Shown in pieces: positions 1 to 11,190 of a DNA stretch of 64,000 bases. Position 1 is the stretch's first letter; the number at the start of each line of letters is the position of its first letter. A program made the translations under genes and the position numbers. The DNA lies in the NCBI RefSeq assembly GCF_051401765.1, contig NW_027480450.1, positions 2,542,001 to 2,606,000 of the forward strand. Reading direction: 5' to 3'. The DNA is from Calliopsis andreniformis. Its lineage: Eukaryota > Arthropoda > Insecta > Hymenoptera > Andrenidae. Under the pieces are notes generated by a model. That model worked only from the letters and a program-made list of their open reading frames with translations. It had not been told where the DNA came from and made no database searches.

Positions 1-511
1 CCTCAACCTTCAATCATCAATTCTCAATCCTCAATCCTCAATCCTCAATATTCAACACACAACCCTCAACCATCAATCCTCAATACTCAACCATCAATCC
101 TCAATTCTCAATACCCAATAGAACATTCTGAATTCTCATGGTTCAATACTCAATCCACAATATTCAATAATCAAGTCTCAATTCTCAAACATCAATCCTC
201 AACACTCAATCCACATCACTCAGTCCTCTCTCCTCAATCCTCCATCCTCAATCCTCAATCCTCAATCGTCAATTCTCAATTTTCAATCCTCAATACTCAA
301 TCTGCAATCCTCAATCATCAATCCTCAATCCTCAATCCTCAATCCTCATTCTTCAATCCTCAATACCCAATCCTCAATCTCCAATCCTCAATCCTCAATC
401 CTCAATTCTCAATCCCCAAACCTCAATCCTCAGACCTCAAACATCAATACTCAGCCCTCAGCCCTCGTCCTCAATCCACAACCCTCAATCCTCAATCCTC
501 AATCTTCAATC
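1..511 (+). repeat. Duplicated segment, left copy (partner 3,150-3,660)
   Basis: This stretch reappears at an offset of 3,149 bp, including a class-3 anchor variant in which AGAATAT has become AGAACAT (near 120 and 3,269). The match stops abruptly at base 511/512, where this copy reads CCCC and the partner reads CATC. It begins at or before the window edge. I see only scattered single-base differences. Confidence 0.85.
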
Positions 512-566
512 CCCAATACTCAATCTTCAATCCTCAATCCTCAATCCTCAATGCTCAATCCTCAAT

Positions 567-1280
567 CCTCAATAATCAATGTTCAATCCGCAATACACAA
601 TCCTCAATCTTCAATCCTCGATCCCCAATCCTCAATCCTCAGTCCTCAATCCTCAATCCTCAGTCCTCAAACCCCAATCCTGAATCCTCAATTCTGAATC
701 CTCAATCTTCAGCCCTCAGTCCTCAACAATCAGTTGTCAATCCTCAATCCTCAATAGAATATCATCAATTCACAGCTTTCAATAATTAATACTCAATCTG
801 CAATCTTCAAATCTCTATACACAGACATCAATTCTCATCACTCAACCCTCAACACTCAGTCCCCAATCCTTAATATTCAATCCTCAATCCTCAACATTCA
901 ATCCTCTATACTCAATCTTGAATCCTGAATCCTCAGTCCTCAAACATCAATTCTGAATCCTCAATAGTAAATCTTCAACCTTCAATCCTCAGTCCTAAAT
1001 ACTCAATCCTCAATCCTCAATCTTCAATCCTCAATACTCAATCTTCAATCCTCAATCCCCAATCATCAGTACTCAATCCTCAACCGTCAGTCTTCAATCC
1101 TCAATACCCAATCCTCAATCTTCAATCCTCAATCTTCAAACCTCAATTCTCAATCCTCAATCCTCCGACCTCAGTCCTCAATCCTCAACCCTCAGCCCTC
1201 ATCCTCAATCCTCAATCCTCAATCCACAATACTCAATCTTCTATCCCCAATACTCAGTCCTCAATCCTCAGTCGTCAGTA
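567..1280 (+). repeat. Tandem duplication, longer copy (713 bp)
   Basis: Bases 567-890 match 1,280-1,603 at offset 713, and 1,007-1,281 match 1,622-1,896 at offset 615. The two copies are therefore adjacent and differ by a 98-bp block (14 heptamers exactly) present only here, around 893-1,006. The copy contains a full anchor module at 707-860. A diagnostic difference is CACAGCTTT here against CACAGTTTT in the second copy. Confidence 0.85.
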
Positions 1281-1896
1281 CTCAATAATCAATGTTCAAT
1301 CCGCAATACACAATCCTCAATCTTCAATCCTCGATCCCCAATCCTCAATCCTCAGTCCTCAATCCTCAATCCTCAGTCCTCAAACCCCAATCCTGAATCC
1401 TCAATTCTGAATCCTCAATCTTCAGCCCTCAGTCCTCAACAATCAGTTGTCAATCCTCAATCCTCAATAGAATATCATCAATTCACAGTTTTCAATAATT
1501 AATACTCAATCTGCAATCTTCAAATCTCTATACACAGACATCAATTCTCATCACTCAACCCTCAACACTCAGTCCCCAATCCTTAATCTTCAATCCTCAA
1601 TCCTCAATCTTCAATACTCAATCCTCAATCCTCAATCTTCAATCCTCAATACTCAATCTTCAATCCTCAATCCCCAATCATCAGTACTCAATCCTCAACC
1701 GTCAGTCTTCAATCCTCAATACCCAATCCTCAATCTTCAATCCTCAATCTTCAAACCTCAATTCTCAATCCTCAATCCTCCGACCTCAGTCCTCAATCCT
1801 CAACCCTCAGCCCTCATCCTCAATCCTCAATCCTCAATCCACAATACTCAATCTTCTATCCCCAATACTCAGTCCTCAATCCTCAGTCGTCAGTAC
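1280..1896 (+). repeat. Tandem duplication, shorter copy (lacks 98 bp)
   Basis: Second copy of the 567-1,280 block. It lacks the 98-bp segment found in the first copy. That segment does occur just downstream at 1,968-2,081, offset 1,075 from 893-1,006, which suggests that it moved or was lost by exchange between misaligned copies. Confidence 0.82.
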
Positions 1897-1967
1897 TCAG
1901 TCCTCAAACCTCAATCCTCAACCCTCAGACCTCATCCTCAATCCTCAATCCTCAATCCTCAATCCTC

Positions 1968-2081
1968 AACATTCAATACTCTATACTCAATCTTCAATCC
2001 TGAATCCTCAGTCCTCAAACATCAATTCTGAATCCTCAATAGTAAATCTTCAACCTTCAATCCTCAGTCCTAAATACTCAA
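1968..2081 (+). repeat. 114-bp segment duplicated from or to 893-1,006
   Basis: The two segments share rare monomers, including AGTAAAT and CCTAAAT in the same order. Both edges are sharp: after the shared ACTCAA the copies read T and A respectively. Confidence 0.8.
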
Positions 2082-3149
2082 ACATCAATCCTCAATTCTC
2101 AATACTCAATGGAATATCCTGAATTCTCAGGGTTCAAAACTCAAACCTCAATCCTCAACCCTCAGCCCTCATCCTCCGTACTCAATCCTCAATCCTCAAT
2201 CCTCAATCTTCAGTCCTCAATACTCAATCTTCAATCCTCAATCCTTAATCCTCAAGCCTCAACACTGAGTCATCAATACTCAATCTTCAATACTGAATCC
2301 TTAATCCTCAATCCTCAATCCTCAATCCTCAATCCTCAATCCTCAATCCTCATTCCTCAAACCTCAATCCTCAACCCTCAGTCTTCATCCTCAACTCTCA
2401 ATTCTCAAACCTCAATCCTCAATACTCAATCTTCAATCCTCAATACTCAATCTTCAATCCTCAATAATCAATGTCCAATCCTAGATCCTCAATCCCCAAT
2501 CCTCAATCCTTAATCCTCAATCTTCAATCCTCAATCACCAGTACTCAACCTTCGATCCTCAATGCTCAATCTTCAAACCTCAAATCTCAGTCCTCAACCC
2601 TCAACCCTCAATCGCCAAACCTCAATCCTGAACCGTCAGTCCTCGTCCTCAATCCTCAACCCTCAATCCTCAATCCTCAATCTTCAACCATCAATACTCA
2701 ATCTTCAAACCTCATTCTTCAATCCTCAATACCCAATTATCAATCTCCAATCCTCAATACTCAATCCTCAATTCTCAATCACCAAACCTCAATCCTCAAT
2801 CCTCAATCCTCAATCCTCAATATTCAAACCTCAATACTCGATCTTCAGTCCTCAATCCTCGGTCCTCAGACCTCAATTCTGTATCCTCAACCCTGAATCC
2901 TCAATCTTCAGCCCTCAGTCCTCAACAATCATCGGTCAATCCTCAATCCTCAATAGAATATCCTCAATACACAGTTTTTAATACTCAATCCCCATTCTTC
3001 AATATTCAAATCTCAATCCACAGACATCAATTCTCATCACTCAGCCCTCAACACTCTGTCCTCAGTCTTCAATTCTCAATCGTCAATCCTCAATCTTCAA
3101 TCCTCAATACTCAATATGCAATTCTCAACCCTCAGCCCCCATCCTCAAT
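2082..3149 (+). repeat. Degenerate heptamer stretch with class-4 and class-2 anchors
   Basis: No close tandem partner was found. A class-4-like anchor starts near 2,109 and a class-2-like anchor near 2,954. The part at about 2,461-2,650 is a diverged relative of the block at 10,797-10,990 and its later copies, sharing the order CCTAGAT, CCTTAAT, then CCGTCAGTCCTCGTCC. Open frames here (for example 2,471-2,896 and 2,562-2,981) overlap in different frames and spell the same SILNPQ-type peptide, so I do not call them genes. Confidence 0.75.
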
Positions 3150-3660
3150 CCTCAACCTTCAATCATCAATTCTCAATCCTCAATCCTCAGTCCTCAATAT
3201 TCAACACACAACCCTCAACCATCAATCCTCAATACTCAACCATCAATCCTCAATTCTCAATACTCAATAGAACATTCTGAATTCTCATGGTTCAATACTC
3301 AATCCACAATATTCAATAATCAAGTCTCAATTCTCAAACATCAATCCTCAACACTCAATCCACATCACTCAGTCCTCTCTCCTCAATCCTCCATCCTCAA
3401 TCCTCAATCCTCAATCGTCAATTCTCAATTTTCAATCCTCAATACTCAATCTGCAATCCTCAATCATCAATCCTCAATCCTCAATCCTCAATCCTCATTC
3501 TTCAATCCTCAATACCCAATCCTCAATCTCCAATCCTCAATCCTCAATCCTCAATTCTCAATCCCCAAACCTCAATCCTCAGACCTCAAACATCAATACT
3601 CAGCCCTCAGCCCTCGTCCTCAATCCACAACCCTCAATCCTCAATCCTCAATCTTCAATC
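3150..3660 (+). repeat. Duplicated segment, right copy (partner 1-511)
   Basis: Second copy of bases 1-511. After 3,660 the sequence passes into a CATCAATATTCAATC variant also seen at 17.9, 36.4 and 40.9 kb, so the right edge is a junction between repeat lineages. Confidence 0.85.
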
Positions 3661-4096
3661 ATCAATATTCAATCTTCAATCCTCAATCCTCAATCCTCAA
3701 TCCTCAACCCTCAATCCTCAATGTTCAATCCTCAATACCCAATCCTCAATCTTCAATCCTCAATGCTCAATCCTCAACCTTCAGCCCTGAGTCCTCAACA
3801 ATCAGTTGTCAATCCTCAATCCTCAGTAGAATAACCTCAATTCACAGATTTGAATATTAAACACTCAATCTGCAATCTTCAAATCTCTATCCACAAACAT
3901 CAATTCTCATCACTCAACCCTCAACACTCAGTCCCCAATCCTCAATCTTCAATCCTCAATCCTCAGTCCTCAATCCTCAATCCTCAGCCCTCATGCTCAA
4001 TCCTCAATCCTCAATCCTCAATCCTCAATATTCAATCCTCAATACTCAATCTTCAATCCTCAATCCTCAGTCCTCAAACCTCAATTCTGAATCCTC

Positions 4097-4800
4097 AATC
4101 CTGAATACTCTATCTTCAGCCCTCAGTACTCAACAATCTGTTGTCAATCCTCAATCCTCAATAGAATATCCTCAATTCACAGTTTTCTATACTCAATACC
4201 CAATCGGCAATCTTCAAATCTCTATCCACAAACATTAATTCACATCACTCAACCCGCAACACTCAGTCCCCAATCCTCCATCTTCAATCCTCAATCCTCA
4301 ATCCTCAATCCACAATGCTCAATCTCTCAATCCTCAATACTCAATCTTCAATCCTCAATCCTCAATCCCCAATCCTCAATCGTCAATCGTCAATCTTCAA
4401 TCCTGAATACTCAATCTTCAACCCTCAATCCTCAGTACTCAATTCTCAACCCTCGTCCTTCAATCCTCAATACCCAATCCTCAATCTTCAATCCTCAATT
4501 CTCAATCCTCAATCCTCCGACCTCAGTCCTCAATCCTCAACCCTCAGCCCTCATCCTCAATCCTCAATCCTCAATCCACAATCCTCAATCTTCAATCCCC
4601 AATACTCAATCTTCAATCCTCAATCCTCAATCCTCAATCCTCAATGCTCAATCCTCAATCCTCAATAATCAATGTTCAATCCGCAATACACAATCCTCAA
4701 TCTTCAATCCTCGATCCCCAATCCTCAATCCTCAGTCCTCAATCCTCAATCCTCAGTCCTCAAACCCCAATCCTGAATCCTCAATTCTGAATCCTCAATC
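4097..4800 (+). repeat. About 0.7-kb segment duplicated at 6,085-6,802
   Basis: Offset 1,988 bp at the start (284 heptamers exactly), widening to 2,002 bp after a 14-bp indel. Shared rare features are CAGTACTCAACAATCTG, an anchor ending in CATTAATTCACAT, and the CTCAATCTCTCAATC irregularity near 4,318 and 6,306. The blocks between about 4,490 and 4,560 differ. Confidence 0.8.
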
Positions 4801-5101
4801 TTCAGACCACAGTCCTCAAAAATCTGTTGTCAATCCTCAATCCTCAATAGAATATACTCAATTCACAGTTTTGAATACTCAATACTCAATCTGCAATCTT
4901 CAAATCTCTATACACAAACATCAATTCTCATCACTCAACCCTCATCTCACAGTACTCAACGTTCAATTCTCAATCCTCAATTCTCAATCTTCAATCCTCA
5001 ATACTGAATCTTCAATCCTCATTCCGCAATCCTCAATCCTCAATCCTCAATCCTCAATCTTCAATCCTCAGTCTTCAATCCTCAATCCTCAATCCTAAAT
5101 C
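4770..5101 (+). repeat. 566-bp-offset tandem copy, first
   Basis: Matches 5,336-5,667. Both carry the variant leader CAGACCACA followed by ATCTGTTGTC, an anchor with TTTGAAT in place of TTTCAAT, and the sub-string CTCATTCCGCAATCC. The same combination recurs at 27.2, 29.5, 30.7 and 32.9 kb, so this is an early member of that lineage. Confidence 0.83.
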
Positions 5102-5335
5102 CTCAATCCTCAATCCTCAATCCTCATCCTTCAACCCACAATACACAATCCTCAATCTTCAATCCTCAATCCTCAATCCTCAATTCTCGATCCTCAACCC
5201 TCAGTCCTCAGTCCTCAAACCTCAATCCTCAGCCCTCAGTCTTCATCCTCAATCCTCAATCCTCAATCATCAATCATCAATCTTCAATCCTCAATACTCA
5301 ATCTTCAAACCCCAATCCTCAGTCCTCAAACCTCA

Positions 5336-5667
5336 ATTCTGCATCCTCAATCCTGAATCCTCAATCTTCAGACCACATTCCTCAACAATCTGTTGTCAAT
5401 CCTCTATCCTCAATAGAATATCCTCAATTCACAGTTTTGAATACTCAATACTCAATCTGCCATCTTCAAATCTCTATCCACAAACATCAATTCTCATCAC
5501 TCAACCCTCAACACTCAGTACTCAATGTTCAATTCTCAATCCTCAATTCTCAATCTTCAATCCTCAATACTGAACCTTCAATGCTCATTCCGCAATCCTC
5601 AATCCTCAATCCTCAATCCTCAATCTTCAATCCTCAGTCTTCAATCCTCAATCATCAATCCTAAATC
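5336..5667 (+). repeat. 566-bp-offset tandem copy, second
   Basis: Partner of 4,770-5,101 with a handful of substitutions (for example CTGCCAT for CTGCAAT near 5,457). It is followed directly by a class-5 anchor near 5,764. Confidence 0.83.
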
Positions 5668-6084
5668 CACAATCCTCAATCCTCAATCCCGAATCCACAA
5701 TCCTGAATCCTCAATCATCAGACCTCAGTCCTCAAAAATCAATTGTCAATCCTCAATCCTCAATAGAATATCCTCAATTCACACGTTTTCAATACTCAGT
5801 CCCTATTCTTCAATCCTCAAATCTCAATCAACAAACATCAATTCTCATCACTCAACCCTCAACACTCAGTCCTCAATCTTCAATCCTCCATCCTGAATGC
5901 TCAATCTTCAATACTCAATCCTCAATCCTAATTCCTCAATCCTCAATCCATAATCCTCAGTCATCAATACTCAATCTTCAATACTGAATCCTTAATCTTC
6001 AATCATCAATATGCAATCTTCAATCCTCAATCCTCAATCCTGAGACCTCAATCCTCAGTCCTCAAACCTCAATCCTGAATCCTC
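5668..6084 (+). repeat. Class-5 anchor block
   Basis: Holds the class-5 anchor (CACACGTTTTCAATACTC, near 5,781) with its leader CCTCAAAAATCAATTGTC. The same leader-anchor combination appears near 10.4, 27.5, 29.8, 31.0, 33.3, 43.8, 46.7, 50.6, 54.2, 58.0 and 60.6 kb. Confidence 0.8.
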
Positions 6085-6802
6085 AATCCTGAATCCTCTA
6101 TCTTCAGCCCTCAGTACTCAACAATCTGTTGTCAATCCTCAATCCTCAATAGAATATCCTCAATTCACAGTTTTCTATACTCAATACTCAATCTGCAATC
6201 TTCAAATCTCTATCCACAAACATTAATTCACATAACTCAACCCTCAACACTCAGTCCCCAATCCTCCATCTTCAATCCTCAATCCTCAATCCTCAATCCA
6301 CAATGCTCAATCTCTCAATCCTCAATACTCAATCTTCAATCCTCAATCCTCAATCCTCAATCCTCAATCCTCAATCGTCAATCTTCAATCCTGAATACTC
6401 AATCTTCAATCCTCAATCCTCAGTACTCAATACTCAACCCTCATCCTTCAATCCTCAATACCCAATCCTCAATCTTCAATCCACAATCTTCAATCCTCAA
6501 TTCTCAATCCTCAATCCTCAATCCTCAATCATCAATCCTCAACCCTCAGCCCTCATCCTCAATCCTCAATCCTCAATCCAGAATCCTCAATCTTCAATCC
6601 CCAATACTCAATCTTCAATCCTCAATCCTCAATCCTCAATCCTCAATGCTCAATCCTCAATCCTCAATAATCAATGTTCAATCCGCAATACACAATCCTC
6701 AATCTTCAATCCTCGATCCCCAATCCTCAATCCTCAGTCCTCAATCCTCAATCCTCAGTCCTCAAACCCCAATCCTGAATCCTCAATTCTGAATCCTCAA
6801 TC
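6085..6802 (+). repeat. About 0.7-kb segment, second copy of 4,097-4,800
   Basis: See 4,097-4,800. This copy differs by 14 bp (two monomers) and a handful of substitutions. It contains the longest open frame of this part of the window (6,303-6,884), which is open only because the heptamer lacks stops. Confidence 0.8.
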
Positions 6803-8117
6803 TTCAGCCCTCAGTCCTCAACAATCAGTTGTCAATCCTCAATCCTCAATAGAATATCATCAATTCACAGTTTTCAATAATTAATACTCAATCTGCAATC
6901 TTCAAATCTCTATCCACAGACATCAATTCTCATCACTCAACCCTCAACACTCAGTCCCCGATCCTTAATCTTCAATCCTCAATCCTCAATCTTAAATACT
7001 CAATCCTCAATCCTCAATCTTCAATCCTCAATACTCAATCTTCAATCCTCAATCCTCAATCCTCAATCCTCAATCCTCAATCCTCAATCGTCAGTCTTCA
7101 ATACTCAATACTCAATCTTCAATCCTCAATCCTCAATCCTCAATCCTCAATCCTCATTCTTCAATCCTCAATACCCAATCCTCAATCTTCAATCCTCTAT
7201 CCTCAATCCACAATTCTCGATCCTCAACACTCAGTCCTCAGACCTCAAACCTCAATCCTCAGCCCTCAGACTTCATCCTCAATCCTCAATCCTCAATCAT
7301 CAATCCTCAATCTTCAATCCTCAATACTCAATCTTCAAACCTCAATCCTCAGTCCTCAAACATCAATTCTGAATCCTCAATCCTGAATCCTCAATCTTCA
7401 GACCACAGTCCTCAAAAATCTGTTGTCAATCCTAAATCCTCATTAGAATATCCTCAATTCACAGTTTTGAATACTCAATACTCAATCTGCAATCTTCAAA
7501 TCTCTATACACAATCATCAATTCTCATCACTCAACCCTCAACACTCAGTCCTCAATCTTCAATCCACAATCCTCAATCCTCAATCCTCAATCCTCAATCT
7601 TCAATCCTCAGTCCTCAAACCTCAATTCTGAATTCTCAATACTCAATTTTCAATCATCAATATTCAATCTACAATCCTCAATCCTTAATCCTCAATCCTC
7701 AGACCTCAATCCTCAGTCCTCAAACCTCAATCCTGAATCCTCAATCCTGAATTCTCAATCTTCAGCCCTCAGTCCTCTACAATCTGTTGTCAATCCTCAA
7801 TCCTCAATAGAATATCCTCAATTCACAGTTTTCAATACTCAATACTCAATCTGCAATCTTCAAATCTCTATCCTAAAACATCTATTCTCATCACTCAACC
7901 CTCAACACTCAGTCCCCAATCCTCAATCTTCAATCCTCAATCCTCAATCCTCAATCCTCAATCCTCAATCCTCAATCCCCAAACCTCAATCCTCAAACCT
8001 CAAACATCAATACTCAGCCCTCAGTCCTCAAACCTCAATTCTGAATCCTCAATCCTGAATTCTCAATCTTCAGCCCTCAGTCCTCAACAATCAGTTGTCA
8101 ATCCTCAATCCTCAATA
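6803..8117 (+). repeat. Degenerate heptamers with several class-1 anchors
   Basis: Class-1 anchors start near 6,851, 7,444 (a variant, ATTAGAATAT) and 7,806. Between them is generic CCTCAAT filler. No long, close duplicate of the whole stretch was recognised, and nothing gene-like is present. Confidence 0.75.
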
Positions 8118-9469
8118 GAATATCCTCAATTCACAGTTTTTAATACTCAATCCCCATTCTTCAACCTTCAAATCTCAATCCACAAACATCAATCCTCATC
8201 ACTCAACCCTCGACACTCGGTCCTTAACCTTCAATCCTCAAACGTCAATCCTCAATCTTCAATCCTCAATACTCAATATGCAATCCTCAATCCTCAATCC
8301 TAAATCGTCAATCTTTAATCCTCAATACTCAATCTTCAATCCTCAATCCTCAATCCTCAATCCTCAATCCTCATTCTTCAATTCTCAATACCCAATCCTC
8401 AAACTTCAATCCTCAATACTCAATCCTCAATTCTCAATCCTCAATCCTCAATCCTCAGACCTCAAACATCAATGCTCAGCCCTCTGCCCTCGTCCTCAAT
8501 CCACAACCCACAATTCTCAATCCTCAACCATCAATCATCAATATTCGATCTTCAATCCTCAATCCTCAATCCTCAATCCTCAATCCTCAATCCTCAGTAC
8601 CCAATCCTCAATCTTCAATGCTCAATACTCAATCCTCAATCTTCAGCCCTGAGTCCTCAGCAATCAGTTGTCAATCCTCAATCCTCAATAGAATAACCTC
8701 AATTCACAGTTTTCACAACACAATCCCCATTCTTCAATATTCAAATCTCAATCCACGAACATCAATTCTCATCACTCAACCCTCAACACTGAGTCCTCAA
8801 CCTCCAATCCTCAATCCTCAATCCTCAATTCTCAATCCCCAAACCTCAATCCACAGACCTCAAACATCAATACTCAGCCCTCAGCCCTCGTCCTCAATCC
8901 ACAACCCTCAATCCTCAATCCTCAATCTTCAATCATCAATATTCAATCTTCAATCCTCAATCCTCAATCCTCAACAATCAATCCTCAGTGTACAATCCTC
9001 AATACCCATTCCTCATTCTTCAATCCTCAATACTCAATCCTCAATCTTCAGCCCTGAGTCCTCAACAATCAGTTGTCAACCCTCAATCCTCAATAGAATA
9101 ACCTCAATTCACAGTTTTGAATACTAAGTACTCAATCTGCAATCTTCAAATCTCTATCCACAAACATCAACTCTCATCACTCAACCCTCAACACTCAGTC
9201 CCCAATCCTCAATCTTCAATCCACGATCCTCAGTCCTCAATCCTCAACCCTCAGCCCTCACACTCAATCCTCAATCCTCAATCCTCAATCCTCAATCTTC
9301 AATCCTCAATACTCAATCTTCAATCCTCAATCCTCAGTCCTCAAACCTCAATTCTGAATCCTCAATCCTGAATTCTCAATCTTCAGCCCTCAGTCCTCAA
9401 CAATCAGTTGTCAATCCTCAATCCTCAATAGAATATCCTCAATTCACAGTTTTCAATACTCAATACTCA
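8118..9469 (+). repeat. 1.35-kb block duplicated at 13,611-14,962
   Basis: Offset 5,493 bp throughout, with few differences. It starts at a class-2 anchor with TTTTTAATACTC and ends inside a class-1 anchor, where this copy reads ACTCAACCTGC and the partner ACTCAATCTGC. The later part is present a third time near 22.1-23.2 kb. Confidence 0.87.
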
Positions 9470-10240
9470 ACCTGCAATCTTCAAATCTCTGTCCTCAAAC
9501 ATCAATTCTCATCACTCAACCCTCAACACTCAGTCCCCAATCCTCAATCTTCAATCCTCAATCCTCAATCCTCAATCCTCAACCCTCAACCCTCACTCCT
9601 CAATCCTCAATCTTCAATCCTCAATCCTCAATCCTCACTCCTCAATCCTCAATCTTCAATCCTCAATACTCAATCTTCAATCCTCAATCCTCAGTCCGCA
9701 AACCTCAATCCTGAATTCTCAATCCTGAATCCTCAATCTTCAATCCTCAATCCTCAGTCATCAATCCTCAATCCTCAATCCTCAATCTTCAATCCTCAAT
9801 ACTCAAACTTCAATCCTCAATCCTCAGTCCTCGAACCTCAATCCTGAATCCTCAATCCTGAATCCTCAATCTTCAATCCTCAATCCTCAGTCATCAATCC
9901 TCAATCTTCAATATTCAATCGTCAATCCTCAATCCTCAATCCTCAATCTTCAATCCTCAGTCCTCAAACCTCAATGCTGAAATCTCAATACTCAATATTC
10001 AATCATCAATATTCAATCTTCAGTCCTCAAACCTCAATCCTCAGACCTCAATCCTCAGTCGTCAAACCTCAATCCTGAATCCTCAATCCTGAATTCTCAA
10101 TCTTCAGCCCTCATTTCTTCTACAATCAGTTGTCAATCCTCAATCCTCAATAGGATATCCCCAATTCGTAGTTTTCAAAACTCAAGACACAATCTGCAAT
10201 CTTCAAATCTCTATCCTCAAACATCTAATCTCATCACTCA
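9470..10240 (+). repeat. 0.77-kb block shared with 24,996-25,740
   Basis: Shared unusual features are CTCTGTCCTCAAACATC and the irregular leader CTCATTTCTTCTACAATC followed by AGGATATCCCCAATTCG (near 10,113 and 25,617). The offset is 15,526 bp at the start and 15,504 bp at the end. It includes a smaller 133-bp (19-monomer) tandem marked by CAGTCCGCAAAC at 9,692 and CAGTCCTCGAAC at 9,825. Confidence 0.82.
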
Positions 10241-10349
10241 ACCCTCAACACTCAGTCCCCAATCCTCAATCCTCAATCCTCAATCCTCAATTCCCAATCC
10301 TCAATCCTCAGTCCTCAGTCCTCAATCCTCAATCCTCAATCCTCAATCC

Positions 10350-11190
10350 TAAATCCTCAATCCTCAATCCTCAATCCCGAATCCTCAATCCTGAATCCTC
10401 AATCATCAGACCTCAGTCCTCAAAAATCAATTGTCAATCCTCAATAGAATATCCTCAATTCACACGTTTTCAATACTCAGTCCCTATTCTTCAATCCTCA
10501 AATCTCAATCAACAAACATCAATTCTCATCACTCAACCCTCAACACTCAGTCCTCAATCTTCAATCCTCCATCCTGAATCCTCAATCTTCAATACTCAAT
10601 CCTCAATCCTAATTCCTCAATCCTCAATCCTCAATCCTCAGTCATCAATACTCAATCTTCAATACTGAATCCTCAATCCTGAATCCTCAATCCTCAATCC
10701 TCAATCCTCAATCCTCATTCCTCAAACCTCAATCCACAACCCTTAGTCCTCATTCTCAATTCTCAATTCTCAATCCACAATCCTCAATACTCTATCTTCA
10801 ATCCTCAACAATCAATCTCCAATCCTAGATCCTCAATCCCCAATCCTCAATCCTTAATCCTCAATCTTCAATCCTCAATCCCCAGTCATCAATCTTCAAT
10901 CCTCAATGATCAACCTTCAATCCTCAATTCTCAGTCCTCAACCCTCAATCCTCAATCCTCAAACCTCAATCCTCAACCGTCAGTCCTCGTCCTCAAAGCT
11001 CAACCCTCAATACTCAATCCTCAACCTTCAATCGTCAATACTCTACCCTCAATCCTCAATCCTCAATCTTCACTCATCAATATTCAATCTTCAATTCTCA
11101 ATCATCAATCCTCAATCCTCAATTGTCAATGTTCAATCCTCAATACACAATCCTCAACCTTCAATCCTCAATCCTCAATCCTCAACCCTG
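10350..11190 (+). repeat. 0.84-kb block shared with 27,454-28,301 and its copies
   Basis: Offset 17,104-17,111 bp. It contains a class-5 anchor near 10,446, then markers in fixed order: CCTAGAT, CCTTAAT, CAATGATCAACC, CCGTCAGTCCTCGTCC and AAAGCTCAACCC. The same order defines block X at 26.9-33.8 kb. Confidence 0.83.
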
